DNA from: Candidatus Hydrothermarchaeota archaeon
GTDB taxonomy: Archaea; Hydrothermarchaeota; Hydrothermarchaeia; Hydrothermarchaeales; WAQR01
Reading direction: 5' to 3'
Length of the DNA stretch: 6,419 nt
Assembly: GCA_015520145.1 (NCBI GenBank)
Contig: WAQR01000012.1
Location: 1-6,419 of the forward strand
The translations under genes and the position numbers were made by a program. Below, piece after piece: positions 1 through 6,419 of this stretch (position 1 is its first letter; every line of letters starts with the position of its first letter). The notes under the pieces were generated by a model. That model ran no database searches and was not told the DNA's origin. It saw only the letters and a program-made list of their open reading frames with translations.

Positions 1-1902
<1,902 letters not shown>

Positions 1903-1916
1903 CTAGTTTTTTTATG

Positions 1917-1924
1917 CATATAAA
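1917..1924 (-). promoter_or_regulatory. Archaeal TATA box for gyrB
   Basis: Read on the minus strand the sequence is TTTATATG, close to the archaeal TATA consensus, preceded by a purine-containing stretch (ACAAGG) that could act as a BRE. Its centre is about 27 bases from the gyrB ATG, so transcription would begin at or next to the start codon. That agrees with the lack of a ribosome binding site in CTAGTTCTCCAAG just before the ATG. It overlaps an 8-base palindrome, TATGCATA, at 1913-1920. Inferred from position and sequence only. Confidence 0.6.
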
Positions 1925-1982
1925 CCTTGTTATTCGATGTGCAGCCCATGTGCTGTCCCATGATGTTATAATAGAAAAAAGT

Positions 1983-2005
1983 CATAAAATCGATAAGCTT
2001 TTATG
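1983..2005. repeat. Inverted repeat in the divergent gyrB promoter region
   Basis: CATAAAA (1983-1989) and TTTTATG (1999-2005) are perfect 7-base inverted arms separated by nine bases that include the HindIII-type palindrome AAGCTT overlap. The repeat lies between the two divergent promoters, about 60 bases upstream of the gyrB TATA box and 23 bases upstream of the TATA box of the small plus-strand gene. It could be a protein-binding site, but AT-rich arms this short arise easily by chance. Confidence 0.3.
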
Positions 2006-2027
2006 TCTCCTGTTGCATATTCTTAAG

Positions 2028-2035
2028 TATAAATA
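2028..2035 (+). promoter_or_regulatory. Archaeal TATA box for the EF-Tu-domain-2-like gene
   Basis: TATAAATA, about 25 bases upstream of an expected transcription start near 2055-2060, which would leave a leader of about 25-30 bases before the ATG at 2085. A second TATA-like stretch, GATATAAG, occurs at 2053-2060 but would put the start of transcription beside the ATG and remove the good ribosome binding site, so the upstream box is preferred. Confidence 0.5.
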
Positions 2036-2062
2036 TAAGACAAGACTACTAAGATATAAGAC
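2033..2062 (+). repeat. Pair of 9-base direct repeats, 21 bases apart
   Basis: ATATAAGAC occurs perfectly at 2033-2041 and 2054-2062. The 21-base start-to-start spacing equals two DNA helical turns, so both copies face the same side of the helix. The first overlaps the end of the TATA box and the second overlaps the expected transcription start of the downstream small gene. This is what a repressor site would look like; no regulator is identifiable. Confidence 0.5.
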
Positions 2063-2074
2063 GATATGTTCAGT

Positions 2075-2079
2075 GGTGA
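2075..2079 (+). promoter_or_regulatory. Ribosome binding site deciding the start at 2085
   Basis: GGTGA matches the archaeal anti-Shine-Dalgarno core and ends five bases before the ATG at 2085. In-frame GTG codons at 2073 and 2076 lie on or before this site and are therefore unlikely starts. Confidence 0.65.
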
Positions 2080-2084
2080 GTATA

Positions 2085-2339
2085 ATGGAAGAACCTCAAA
2101 GGATTGGAAAGGTATTTACATATTTTTCGAAGGTCGGGGTTGCAGGAATAAAGATTACTGATGCAGCCCTGGAAGTTGGAGATACTATACAGATAAAGGG
2201 GGCGACTACTGACTTTACCCAGGAAGTCGAATCCCTGGAGATTGATAGGAAACCTCTCCAGAGGGCGGAGCCTGGTCAGGAGGTTGGGTTGAAAGTAAAA
2301 GAGAAAGTAAGAAAGAACGACGTTGTTTATAAACTCTAG
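2085..2339 (+). CDS. Stand-alone EF-Tu domain-2-like small protein (translation elongation factor-like)
   Basis: An 84-residue protein that forms a single OB-like beta-barrel of the EF-Tu domain 2 type. Recognisable blocks are IGKVFTYFSKVGVAGIKI (7-24), LEVGDTIQIKGATTDFTQEVESLEID (29-54) and PGQEVGLKVKEKVRKNDVVYKL to the C-terminus (63-84). The VGD, IKG-TTDF and PG-EVGLK-K--VR--D-VYK pattern matches the C-terminal barrel of U32-family peptidases/hydroxylases and the short archaeal proteins annotated as translation elongation factor-like. There is no GTPase domain, signal peptide or membrane segment, so it is probably cytosolic and may bind RNA or a protein partner; the function is unproven. 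The reading frame is open far upstream, but the start at 2085 is fixed by GGTGA five bases before it and by homology beginning within a few residues. It is divergent from gyrB and separated from hisS by a long gap, so probably monocistronic. Confidence 0.88.
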   Translation: MEEPQRIGKVFTYFSKVGVAGIKITDAALEVGDTIQIKGATTDFTQEVESLEIDRKPLQRAEPGQEVGLKVKEKVRKNDVVYKL

Positions 2340-2352
2340 CCTGTATCTACAC

Positions 2353-2365
2353 TCAGACTGTCTGA
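2353..2365. repeat. 13-base odd-centred palindrome after the small gene
   Basis: TCAGAC-T-GTCTGA is a perfect 6-1-6 inverted repeat starting 14 bases after the stop codon of the small gene. As RNA it could form only a 5-pair stem with a 3-base loop. It is followed by a pyrimidine-rich tract, so it may help transcription end, or be a protein-binding site. Short enough to need comparison before a role is assigned. Confidence 0.4.
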
Positions 2366-2378
2366 CAAATTCTCCCTA

Positions 2379-2390
2379 TTTTCCCTTTTT
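2379..2390 (+). terminator. T-rich archaeal terminator-like tract
   Basis: TTTTCCCTTTTT, in a strongly pyrimidine-rich strand that continues with interruptions to about 2467. Archaeal RNA polymerase terminates at T-runs in the non-template strand with little need for a hairpin, so this is the likely end of the small-gene transcript. The rest of the tract (about 2416-2460) holds loosely repeated CTGACC/CTCCTGA-like units with no coding frame. Confidence 0.5.
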
Positions 2391-2507
2391 ATTATCTTAT
2401 TATCTACTATTGTCATCTGACCTTCCTCTGACCACTTCTAACCCCTCCTGATCCCTTCTTAATTTTTAGCCTCATATCGAGATAACAGCCGAATTGGACA
2501 AAGGATT

Positions 2508-2515
2508 TTTATAAA
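2508..2515 (+). promoter_or_regulatory. Archaeal TATA box for the hisS operon
   Basis: TTTATAAA is an excellent TATA box, preceded by the purine-rich ACAAAGGA as a possible BRE. The expected transcription start is near 2535-2540, giving a leader of about 50 bases that contains the 12-base repeats. It is the only convincing promoter before the hisS-rli1-SLOG gene group. Confidence 0.65.
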
Positions 2516-2526
2516 AGGACTCCTTT
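2514..2526. promoter_or_regulatory. Operator-like palindrome overlapping the hisS TATA box
   Basis: AAAGGA-C-TCCTTT is a perfect 6-1-6 palindrome; allowing one inserted A it extends to ATAAAAGGA/TCCTTTAT (2511-2528). It overlaps the last two bases of the TATA box and lies between it and the predicted start of transcription, where archaeal repressors often bind. Regulatory function is inferred from position. Confidence 0.4.
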
Positions 2527-2548
2527 ATGGAACTTATAATTTTGAAGT

Positions 2549-2584
2549 AATGAGGCGAAAGATGAGGTAAAAGATGAGGTAAAA
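2549..2584 (+). repeat. Three tandem 12-base repeats in the hisS leader, carrying the ribosome binding site
   Basis: The units are AATGAGGCGAAA (2549-2560), GATGAGGTAAAA (2561-2572) and GATGAGGTAAAA (2573-2584); the last two are identical and the first differs at three positions. Each contains a GAGG Shine-Dalgarno core and an ATG. The last GAGGT (2576-2580) is seven bases before the hisS ATG and is the likely functional site. The internal ATGs (2550, 2562, 2574) are out of frame with hisS and meet TAA after a few codons (Met-Arg-stop for the last). Confidence 0.85.
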
Positions 2585-2587
2585 GAG

Positions 2588-3853
2588 ATGTTTAAACGAC
2601 CAAGAGGTACACGGGACTTTCTGGCAGACGAGATGTCAAAACGCAGAACTGCCGAACAGATACTCCGGGCAACCTTTGAAAGTTTTGGATACAAAGAGAT
2701 AGGTACGCCGACATTTGAGAATCTTGACCTGGTCACTGCAAAATCCGGGGAGGATATTGTAGAACACCTCTACTGTTTCAAAGACAAGGGCGGTCGGGAT
2801 ATCGCACTAAGACCGGAACTCACCGCACCTGTCATGCGGTTATATGTAAACGAACTCCAGAGGACTCCCAAACCCGTAAAACTGTACTATTTTGGCAACT
2901 GCTTTAGATACGAAAGACCCCAGTCAGGCAGATACAGAGAATTCTGGCAGGCGGGTATCGAACTCATAGGGACTGACAGGGCAGAAGGGGAGGCAGAGGT
3001 AATCGCTGTTGCATTTGATGTTTTAAAAAATCTCGGACTAAAGGACTTCGAACTCCATATCGGACATATCGGCATCTTAAGGAAGATACTAGAAGAAAGC
3101 AGTGTGCCTGAAAATGAGCAGAATTCAATACTTAATACAATAGACAAAGGCGATGGAGAGGAGCTGGAAGGACTTCTACACCGTCTCGGGGTCATGGAAG
3201 AGGACAGGGAAAAACTCTTAAAAATCCTCGAACTTAGAGGACAGGAAAAAGAGGTATTACCAGGGGCGTACAGGATACTCGAGGGGAGTAAAGCCCTAGA
3301 AGAACTGAAAAGGTTCGAGATGATTCTTGACCTCCTGAAGGTCTTTGATGTGGAGTTTACAGTAAATCTCGGGATAGCCAGGGGGCTGGACTACTACACC
3401 GGGATGGTATTCGAGATATATGCCAACAGGCTCGGTGCTGAAAAACAGATATGCGGCGGAGGCACATATTCGCTTGTAGAGACGTTTGGAGGAGAGGATA
3501 CCCCAAGCTGTGGGTTTGCCTTCGGGTTTGACAGACTGTTGCTTGCGCTGGAACTCGAAAAAAAAGGAGTTCAAGTAGAGTGCAAAACGAGGTTTTTTGT
3601 AGTGCCGACTGATCAGAAACTTCTAAAAGATGCCATGAAAATCTCTGTGATTGTCAGGAAGATTGGACCATGCGAAATAGATTTGATGGGCAGGAAACTG
3701 AAGAAGGCCATGGCATATGCAAGTAATCATGAAATCCCTTTTGTCTTTATTGTGGGCGAGGAGGAACTTAGAAGAGGGATGGTAATCTTAAAGAATATGG
3801 GGACGGGAGAACAGAGAGAGGTTGAAATCGCAAGGTTGACCATGGACAGGTAG
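2588..3853 (+). CDS. hisS: Histidine--tRNA ligase
   Basis: Complete 421-residue class II aminoacyl-tRNA synthetase that activates histidine with ATP and charges tRNA-His in the cytosol. The N-terminus KRPRGTRDF (3-11) is the family opening. RPELTAPVMRLY (75-86) and motif 2, FRYERPQSGRYREFWQAGIELIG (106-128), form the ATP site. HisA motif RGLDYYTGMVFE (265-276) binds histidine, with ICGGGTYSLVETFGG following at 288-302, and motif 3 is GFAFGFDRLLLAL (309-321). The anticodon-binding domain occupies about 332-421. Length is normal and all key motifs are intact, so this is an active HisRS rather than the HisZ paralogue, which lacks the HisA motif. The ATG at 2588 is the first possible start after an in-frame TGA at 2543, with GAGGT seven bases upstream. 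It is first in a probable operon with rli1. The 3' end carries an 11-base tandem duplication that includes the stop codon. Confidence 0.97.
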   Translation: MFKRPRGTRDFLADEMSKRRTAEQILRATFESFGYKEIGTPTFENLDLVTAKSGEDIVEHLYCFKDKGGRDIALRPELTAPVMRLYVNELQRTPKPVKLYYFGNCFRYERPQSGRYREFWQAGIELIGTDRAEGEAEVIAVAFDVLKNLGLKDFELHIGHIGILRKILEESSVPENEQNSILNTIDKGDGEELEGLLHRLGVMEEDREKLLKILELRGQEKEVLPGAYRILEGSKALEELKRFEMILDLLKVFDVEFTVNLGIARGLDYYTGMVFEIYANRLGAEKQICGGGTYSLVETFGGEDTPSCGFAFGFDRLLLALELEKKGVQVECKTRFFVVPTDQKLLKDAMKISVIVRKIGPCEIDLMGRKLKKAMAYASNHEIPFVFIVGEEELRRGMVILKNMGTGEQREVEIARLTMDR

Positions 3854-3864
3854 TGGACAGGTAG
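3843..3864 (+). repeat. 11-base tandem duplication across the hisS stop codon
   Basis: TGGACAGGTAG is present twice in succession (3843-3853 and 3854-3864). The first copy contains the TAG stop of hisS and the second repeats it in the next reading frame, in the spacer before rli1. It looks like a replication-slippage duplication; no regulatory role is evident. Confidence 0.85.
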
Positions 3865-3886
3865 GATAGCAGCAGTTGTGATGGAT

Positions 3887-5650
3887 ATGAGAATTGCAGT
3901 ATTGGATTTCGATTCGTGCCAGCCAAAAAAGTGCAGTCTGGAATGTGTCAAATATTGCCCTGGAGTCAGGATCGGCGATGAGACCATTAAATTAGGTGAG
4001 GGAAAGGAAAAGCCGGTAATTTCTGAAGAACTGTGTACAGGCTGCGGGATATGTGTAAAAAAATGCCCGTTTAAAGCGGTTGCGATTATCGGACTTCCAG
4101 ACGAATTAAGAGAAGATATGGTACACCATTATGGGGAAAATGCATTTAGATTGTTCCGCCTGCCGTATCCTCAGAAAAATTCTGTCACAGGGCTTATTGG
4201 ACAGAACGGGATAGGAAAGACGACTATAGTACGGGTTCTGTCAGGCGAGATCATACCGAATTTTGGCGATGTCGATGGATGTGATGAGGATAATGTACTG
4301 GAATATTTCTCTGGGACACAGTTCTTCGAGTATTTTAAGGATTTATATAATAAAAAGATTAAAGCCGTCCACAAGCCCCAGTACGTGGATTCGCTTCCAA
4401 GGGTTGTTAAGGGTCAGGTCGGCAAGCTACTGGAGAAGGCAGATGAGAGGGGGATGCTGGACTCGATTACAGAAAAACTCGAGCTTGAATATACCTTAAA
4501 AAGAGATATCTCGAAGATCTCAGGAGGCGAGTTACAGAGGGTGGCGATAGCAGCTTCGATATTGAGGGCGGGCGATATATATATCTTTGACGAACCGTCG
4601 AGTTACCTTGATGTGAGACAGAGGCTGAATGTTGCAAAGATAATACGGGAACTGGCAGAGGAGAAGAGGGTGCTTGTTGTGGAGCACGATCTGGTTGTGC
4701 TGGATTATATGGCTGATCATGTCAATATGATGTACGGTCAGGTGGGAGCTTATGGGATAGTATCACACCCGCGGACTGTGAAACAGGGTATAAATGTTTA
4801 TCTAAAAGGCTATCTAAAGGAGGAGAATATCAGATTCAGGCCAGAGCCGATAAGGTTCGAGGTGCGGGCGCCGTCTGAGGGATGGCAAAACGAAACGTTG
4901 CTGGAGTTCGGTGACCTGAGGAAGGGATACCGCGGGTTTGAGCTTGATGTTGAGGGCGGAAGGATAAATAAGGGAGAGGTTATCGGTGCATTGGGTCCAA
5001 ATGCTACAGGCAAGACGACGTTTGTGAAGATGCTTGCAGGGATAATCAAACCGGATTCAGGTGAGATTGGTATGGAGATAAAGGTATCATATAAGCCGCA
5101 GTATATCAAAACAAAGTCTGAGAAGACGGTACTTGAACTTTTTAAGTCTCACAAGGGTTTTGATTCGCCGTTCTTCCAGGCAGAGATTTCAAGACCGTTA
5201 GATCTGGAACAGCTCTTTAATCATAGCCTGCAGGAACTCAGTGGAGGCGAGCTACAGAGGGTGGCAATTGCCAGTTGTCTTGGCCGTGAGGCGGACATCT
5301 ATCTGCTTGACGAGCCGTCAGCATATCTTGATGTGGAACAGAGGCTCAATGTCGCCAGGATGATAAGAAGGGTGATGGAAAAGCAGGGAACTACAGGTAT
5401 CATCGTTGATCACGATATCCTGTTTACTGATTATATCTCGGATAGGATAATGGTGTTTAGCGGGGTGCCTGGAGCGAGGGGCAGGTCTACAGCACCCCTG
5501 GAATTAAAGGAGGCAATGAATACATTTTTAAAGGATGTTGGTATAACATTTAGACGGGACCCGGAGACAGGGAGACCGAGGGTGAATAAGCTTGGAAGCC
5601 AGAAAGATAAAGAACAGAAGTTAAAGGGAGAATATTATTACCAGGTTTGA
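3887..5650 (+). CDS. rli1: ABCE1/Rli1 ribosome-recycling ATPase
   Basis: A 587-residue soluble twin-ATPase that splits post-termination ribosomes with aRF1/Pelota. The Fe-S domain has all eight cysteines for two [4Fe-4S] clusters: CX4CX3CX3CP (Cys11, 16, 20, 24) and CTGCGICVKKCP (Cys50, 53, 56, 60). NBD1: Walker A GQNGIGKTT (105-113), Q-loop HKPQY (162-166), signature ISGGELQR (211-218), Walker B IYIFDEPSSYLD (231-242), switch His267. NBD2: GPNATGKTT (370-378), KPQY (403-406), LSGGELQR (451-458), IYLLDEPSAYLD (471-482), His509. The hinge motifs include NVYLKGYL (303-310) and FRRDPETGRPRVNKLGS near the end. There are no membrane segments. Starts at GTG 3878 and ATG 3881 are also in frame; ATG 3887 is chosen because the family begins MRIAV and GTGAT (3878-3882) then serves as ribosome binding site. 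Within a 33-base gap of hisS with no terminator, so co-transcribed. NBD2 Walker A has Ala-Thr where Gly-Ile is common, which should be tolerated. Confidence 0.96.
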   Translation: MRIAVLDFDSCQPKKCSLECVKYCPGVRIGDETIKLGEGKEKPVISEELCTGCGICVKKCPFKAVAIIGLPDELREDMVHHYGENAFRLFRLPYPQKNSVTGLIGQNGIGKTTIVRVLSGEIIPNFGDVDGCDEDNVLEYFSGTQFFEYFKDLYNKKIKAVHKPQYVDSLPRVVKGQVGKLLEKADERGMLDSITEKLELEYTLKRDISKISGGELQRVAIAASILRAGDIYIFDEPSSYLDVRQRLNVAKIIRELAEEKRVLVVEHDLVVLDYMADHVNMMYGQVGAYGIVSHPRTVKQGINVYLKGYLKEENIRFRPEPIRFEVRAPSEGWQNETLLEFGDLRKGYRGFELDVEGGRINKGEVIGALGPNATGKTTFVKMLAGIIKPDSGEIGMEIKVSYKPQYIKTKSEKTVLELFKSHKGFDSPFFQAEISRPLDLEQLFNHSLQELSGGELQRVAIASCLGREADIYLLDEPSAYLDVEQRLNVARMIRRVMEKQGTTGIIVDHDILFTDYISDRIMVFSGVPGARGRSTAPLELKEAMNTFLKDVGITFRRDPETGRPRVNKLGSQKDKEQKLKGEYYYQV

Positions 5651-5668
5651 ATATGTGTGGTGTTGTCG

Positions 5669-6157
5669 ATGAAGATGAAACTGCAAATCGGTGTTATCGG
5701 TAGAGGGAAGGCTGAGGGAAAGCTATATGCCGCTGCTGAGGAGCTGGGAGCAGAGATTGCAAGGTCAGGGTGTGTGCTTGTATGCGGCGGGCTTTTTGGG
5801 GTGATGGAGGCGTGTGCAAAGGGTGCGAAGAGACACGGCGGGATAACTGTCGGGATACTGCCCGGTAAAGAGAAAGGTGAGGGGAATGAATTTCTCGATA
5901 TAAGGATTGTGACTGCATTGGGTCATGCAAGAAATGCGATAATCACCAGGACGGCAGATGTCCTGATTGCAGTTGGCGGTGGGCTTGGTACACTTTCAGA
6001 GGTGTTCCTGGGGCTGAATATGGAAAGACCGGTGATTGTTATTAAGGGTTTTGGTAAGGTTGAAGAGGTTGCAGGTATCGTCGGTGATGAGAGGATATAC
6101 TTTGCTGATACACCAAAAGACGCCGTCAGGCTTGCGATGGAGCTGATGGGGCTGTAG
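5669..6157 (+). CDS. SLOG/LOG-like Rossmann-fold nucleotide-binding protein (TIGR00725-type, DprA/Smf-related)
   Basis: A 162-residue protein with the Rossmann fold of the lysine-decarboxylase-like/LOG superfamily. Visible motifs are IGVIGRGKA (7-15), the nucleotide loop GGLFGVMEACAKGA (40-53), GHARN (85-89) and GGGLGTLSEV (103-112). The last two correspond to the Arg and PGGxGTxxE elements of LOG phosphoribohydrolases, but the first Pro is Gly, as in the TIGR00725 branch, whose substrate is unknown. Binding of a nucleotide or a nucleotide-derived ligand is likely; calling it a lysine decarboxylase would be wrong. No signal peptide or membrane segment is seen. The frame also offers GTG at 5657/5660 and ATG at 5675. 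ATG 5669 is preferred because GGTG (5659-5662) lies six bases upstream. It follows rli1 by 18 bases and is probably the last gene of that operon. A role linked to translation is suggested only by position. Confidence 0.87.
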   Translation: MKMKLQIGVIGRGKAEGKLYAAAEELGAEIARSGCVLVCGGLFGVMEACAKGAKRHGGITVGILPGKEKGEGNEFLDIRIVTALGHARNAIITRTADVLIAVGGGLGTLSEVFLGLNMERPVIVIKGFGKVEEVAGIVGDERIYFADTPKDAVRLAMELMGL

Positions 6158-6194
6158 GAATGCTCCAAACGACTCCTCATTCATCTTTCACGGA

Positions 6195-6202
6195 TATATA
6201 AA
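6195..6202 (+). promoter_or_regulatory. Orphan TATA-like box in the 3' gap
   Basis: TATATAAA is a good TATA-box match with no recognised gene after it on the plus strand. About 25 bases downstream is a run of seven G (6222-6228) followed by CCTGTGAGATCCC. Only an 8-codon frame (6260-6286) follows. It could drive a short non-coding transcript, possibly antisense to the end of the 3' phosphodiesterase-like gene, or be fortuitous in AT-rich sequence. Confidence 0.25.
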
Positions 6203-6284
6203 CTAAAGATCCAAGATAAGTGGGGGGGCCTGTGAGATCCCAAAGAAAAATAAACCATTATGGAAAAGATAAACTATATTACGT

Positions 6285-6290
6285 AAAAAA
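6285..6290 (-). terminator. T-run after the 3' minus-strand gene
   Basis: On the minus strand this reads GGGG followed by six T, starting 23 bases after the stop codon of the phosphatase-superfamily gene. A second T-rich stretch follows (minus-strand TATTTTTCTTT, about 6242-6252). Such T-runs are enough for archaeal termination. The plus-strand operand upstream, for the operon ending at 6157, is a weaker pyrimidine stretch at about 6171-6189. Confidence 0.4.
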
Positions 6291-6312
6291 CCCCATTTTA
6301 ATTGGACAGTCT

Positions 6313-6419
6313 CTAATTTAATGGTTTTCCTTCCATCTCCTCCGGGACATCAACTCCCAGCATAGAAAGTACCGTTGGTGCGATATCCACCTGGTTCGGG
6401 TTTTGTTTTTCAATTCTAA
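6313..6419 (-). CDS. Partial C-terminus of an alkaline-phosphatase-superfamily protein (phosphodiesterase/sulfatase-like)
   Basis: The window holds the last 34 codons and the TAG stop (6313-6315); the gene continues beyond the right edge. The visible C-terminus includes the block QVDIAPTVLSMLGVDVPEEM followed by EGKPLN. The pattern DIAPTxLxxLGxxxPxxMxGxPL is the typical ending of type I phosphodiesterases/nucleotide pyrophosphatases and sulfatases of the alkaline phosphatase superfamily, where it follows the last metal ligand. The catalytic Thr/Ser and the metal-binding Asp/His residues lie outside the window, so substrate and exact family cannot be given. It converges on the hisS-rli1-SLOG gene group. 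The frame ends in a TAG 155 bases from the SLOG-gene stop. Confidence 0.82.
   Translation of the reverse strand, partial: RIEKQNPNQVDIAPTVLSMLGVDVPEEMEGKPLN

Noticed and set aside
2509..2736. 75-codon minus-strand frame with repeated TSSFTSSF-like residues before and into hisS
   Set aside because: The repetitive protein is only the complement of the 12-base DNA repeat, and the frame overlaps the hisS start and promoter.
4519..5300. Near-identical DNA in the two ABC signature segments of rli1 (around 4522-4547 and 5243-5268) as a sign of recent gene conversion
   Set aside because: The protein motif GGELQRVAIA is conserved in both halves of ABCE1 generally, so short DNA similarity is expected from selection. 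A longer region of identity would be needed.
5694..6184. Minus-strand frames of 62-85 codons opposite the SLOG gene
   Set aside because: They are shadows of a gene with clear family motifs and have no recognisable domain or start signal.
6260..6286. Eight-codon plus-strand frame after the orphan TATA box
   Set aside because: Too short to judge, no ribosome binding site, and the sequence is AT-rich where such frames are common.

Overview
The window looks like a piece of a euryarchaeal chromosome. The evidence is an archaeal/eukaryotic-type ABCE1 (Rli1) ribosome-recycling ATPase with an intact N-terminal double [4Fe-4S] domain, a stand-alone EF-Tu-domain-2-like protein of a type seen in archaea, TATA-box promoters about 25 bases upstream of predicted transcription starts, GGTG/GAGGT-type ribosome binding sites, and AT-rich gaps with T- or pyrimidine-rich ends. 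The bacterial-type DNA gyrase subunit B fits the euryarchaeal lineages that carry gyrase. A methanogen- or ANME-related lineage is possible, but I cannot fix the genus from sequence alone.

Layout. (1) 1-1893, minus strand: complete gyrB, whose stop codon sits exactly at the window edge. (2) 1894-2084: divergent promoter region with a leaderless-type gyrB promoter on one side and the promoter of a small plus-strand gene on the other. (3) 2085-2339: 84-residue EF-Tu-domain-2-like protein. (4) 2340-2587: non-coding gap with a palindrome, a pyrimidine-rich terminator-like tract, a strong TATA box with an overlapping operator-like palindrome, and a triplicated 12-base repeat carrying the hisS ribosome binding site. 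(5) 2588-6157: a compact plus-strand cluster hisS - rli1 (ABCE1) - SLOG/LOG-like nucleotide-binding protein, with gaps of about 33 and 18 bases and no visible terminator, so probably one operon. (6) 6158-6312: gap between convergent genes, with an orphan TATA box and a run of seven G. (7) 6313 to the window end, minus strand: the last 34 codons of an alkaline-phosphatase-superfamily (phosphodiesterase/sulfatase-like) gene that continues beyond the window.

Functionally the centre is translation. HisRS charges tRNA-His, Rli1/ABCE1 splits post-termination ribosomes, and the small beta-barrel protein resembles the tRNA-contacting second domain of translational GTPases. GyrB supplies DNA supercoiling and is transcribed away from this group. 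The coding content is mostly housekeeping and I see no mobile element, CRISPR array, defence island, tRNA or rRNA. The unexplained signals are small and regulatory: an operator-like palindrome at the hisS TATA box, the triplicated 12-base leader repeat with tiny reading frames, 21-base-spaced direct repeats at the promoter of the small gene, and an orphan TATA box near the end.
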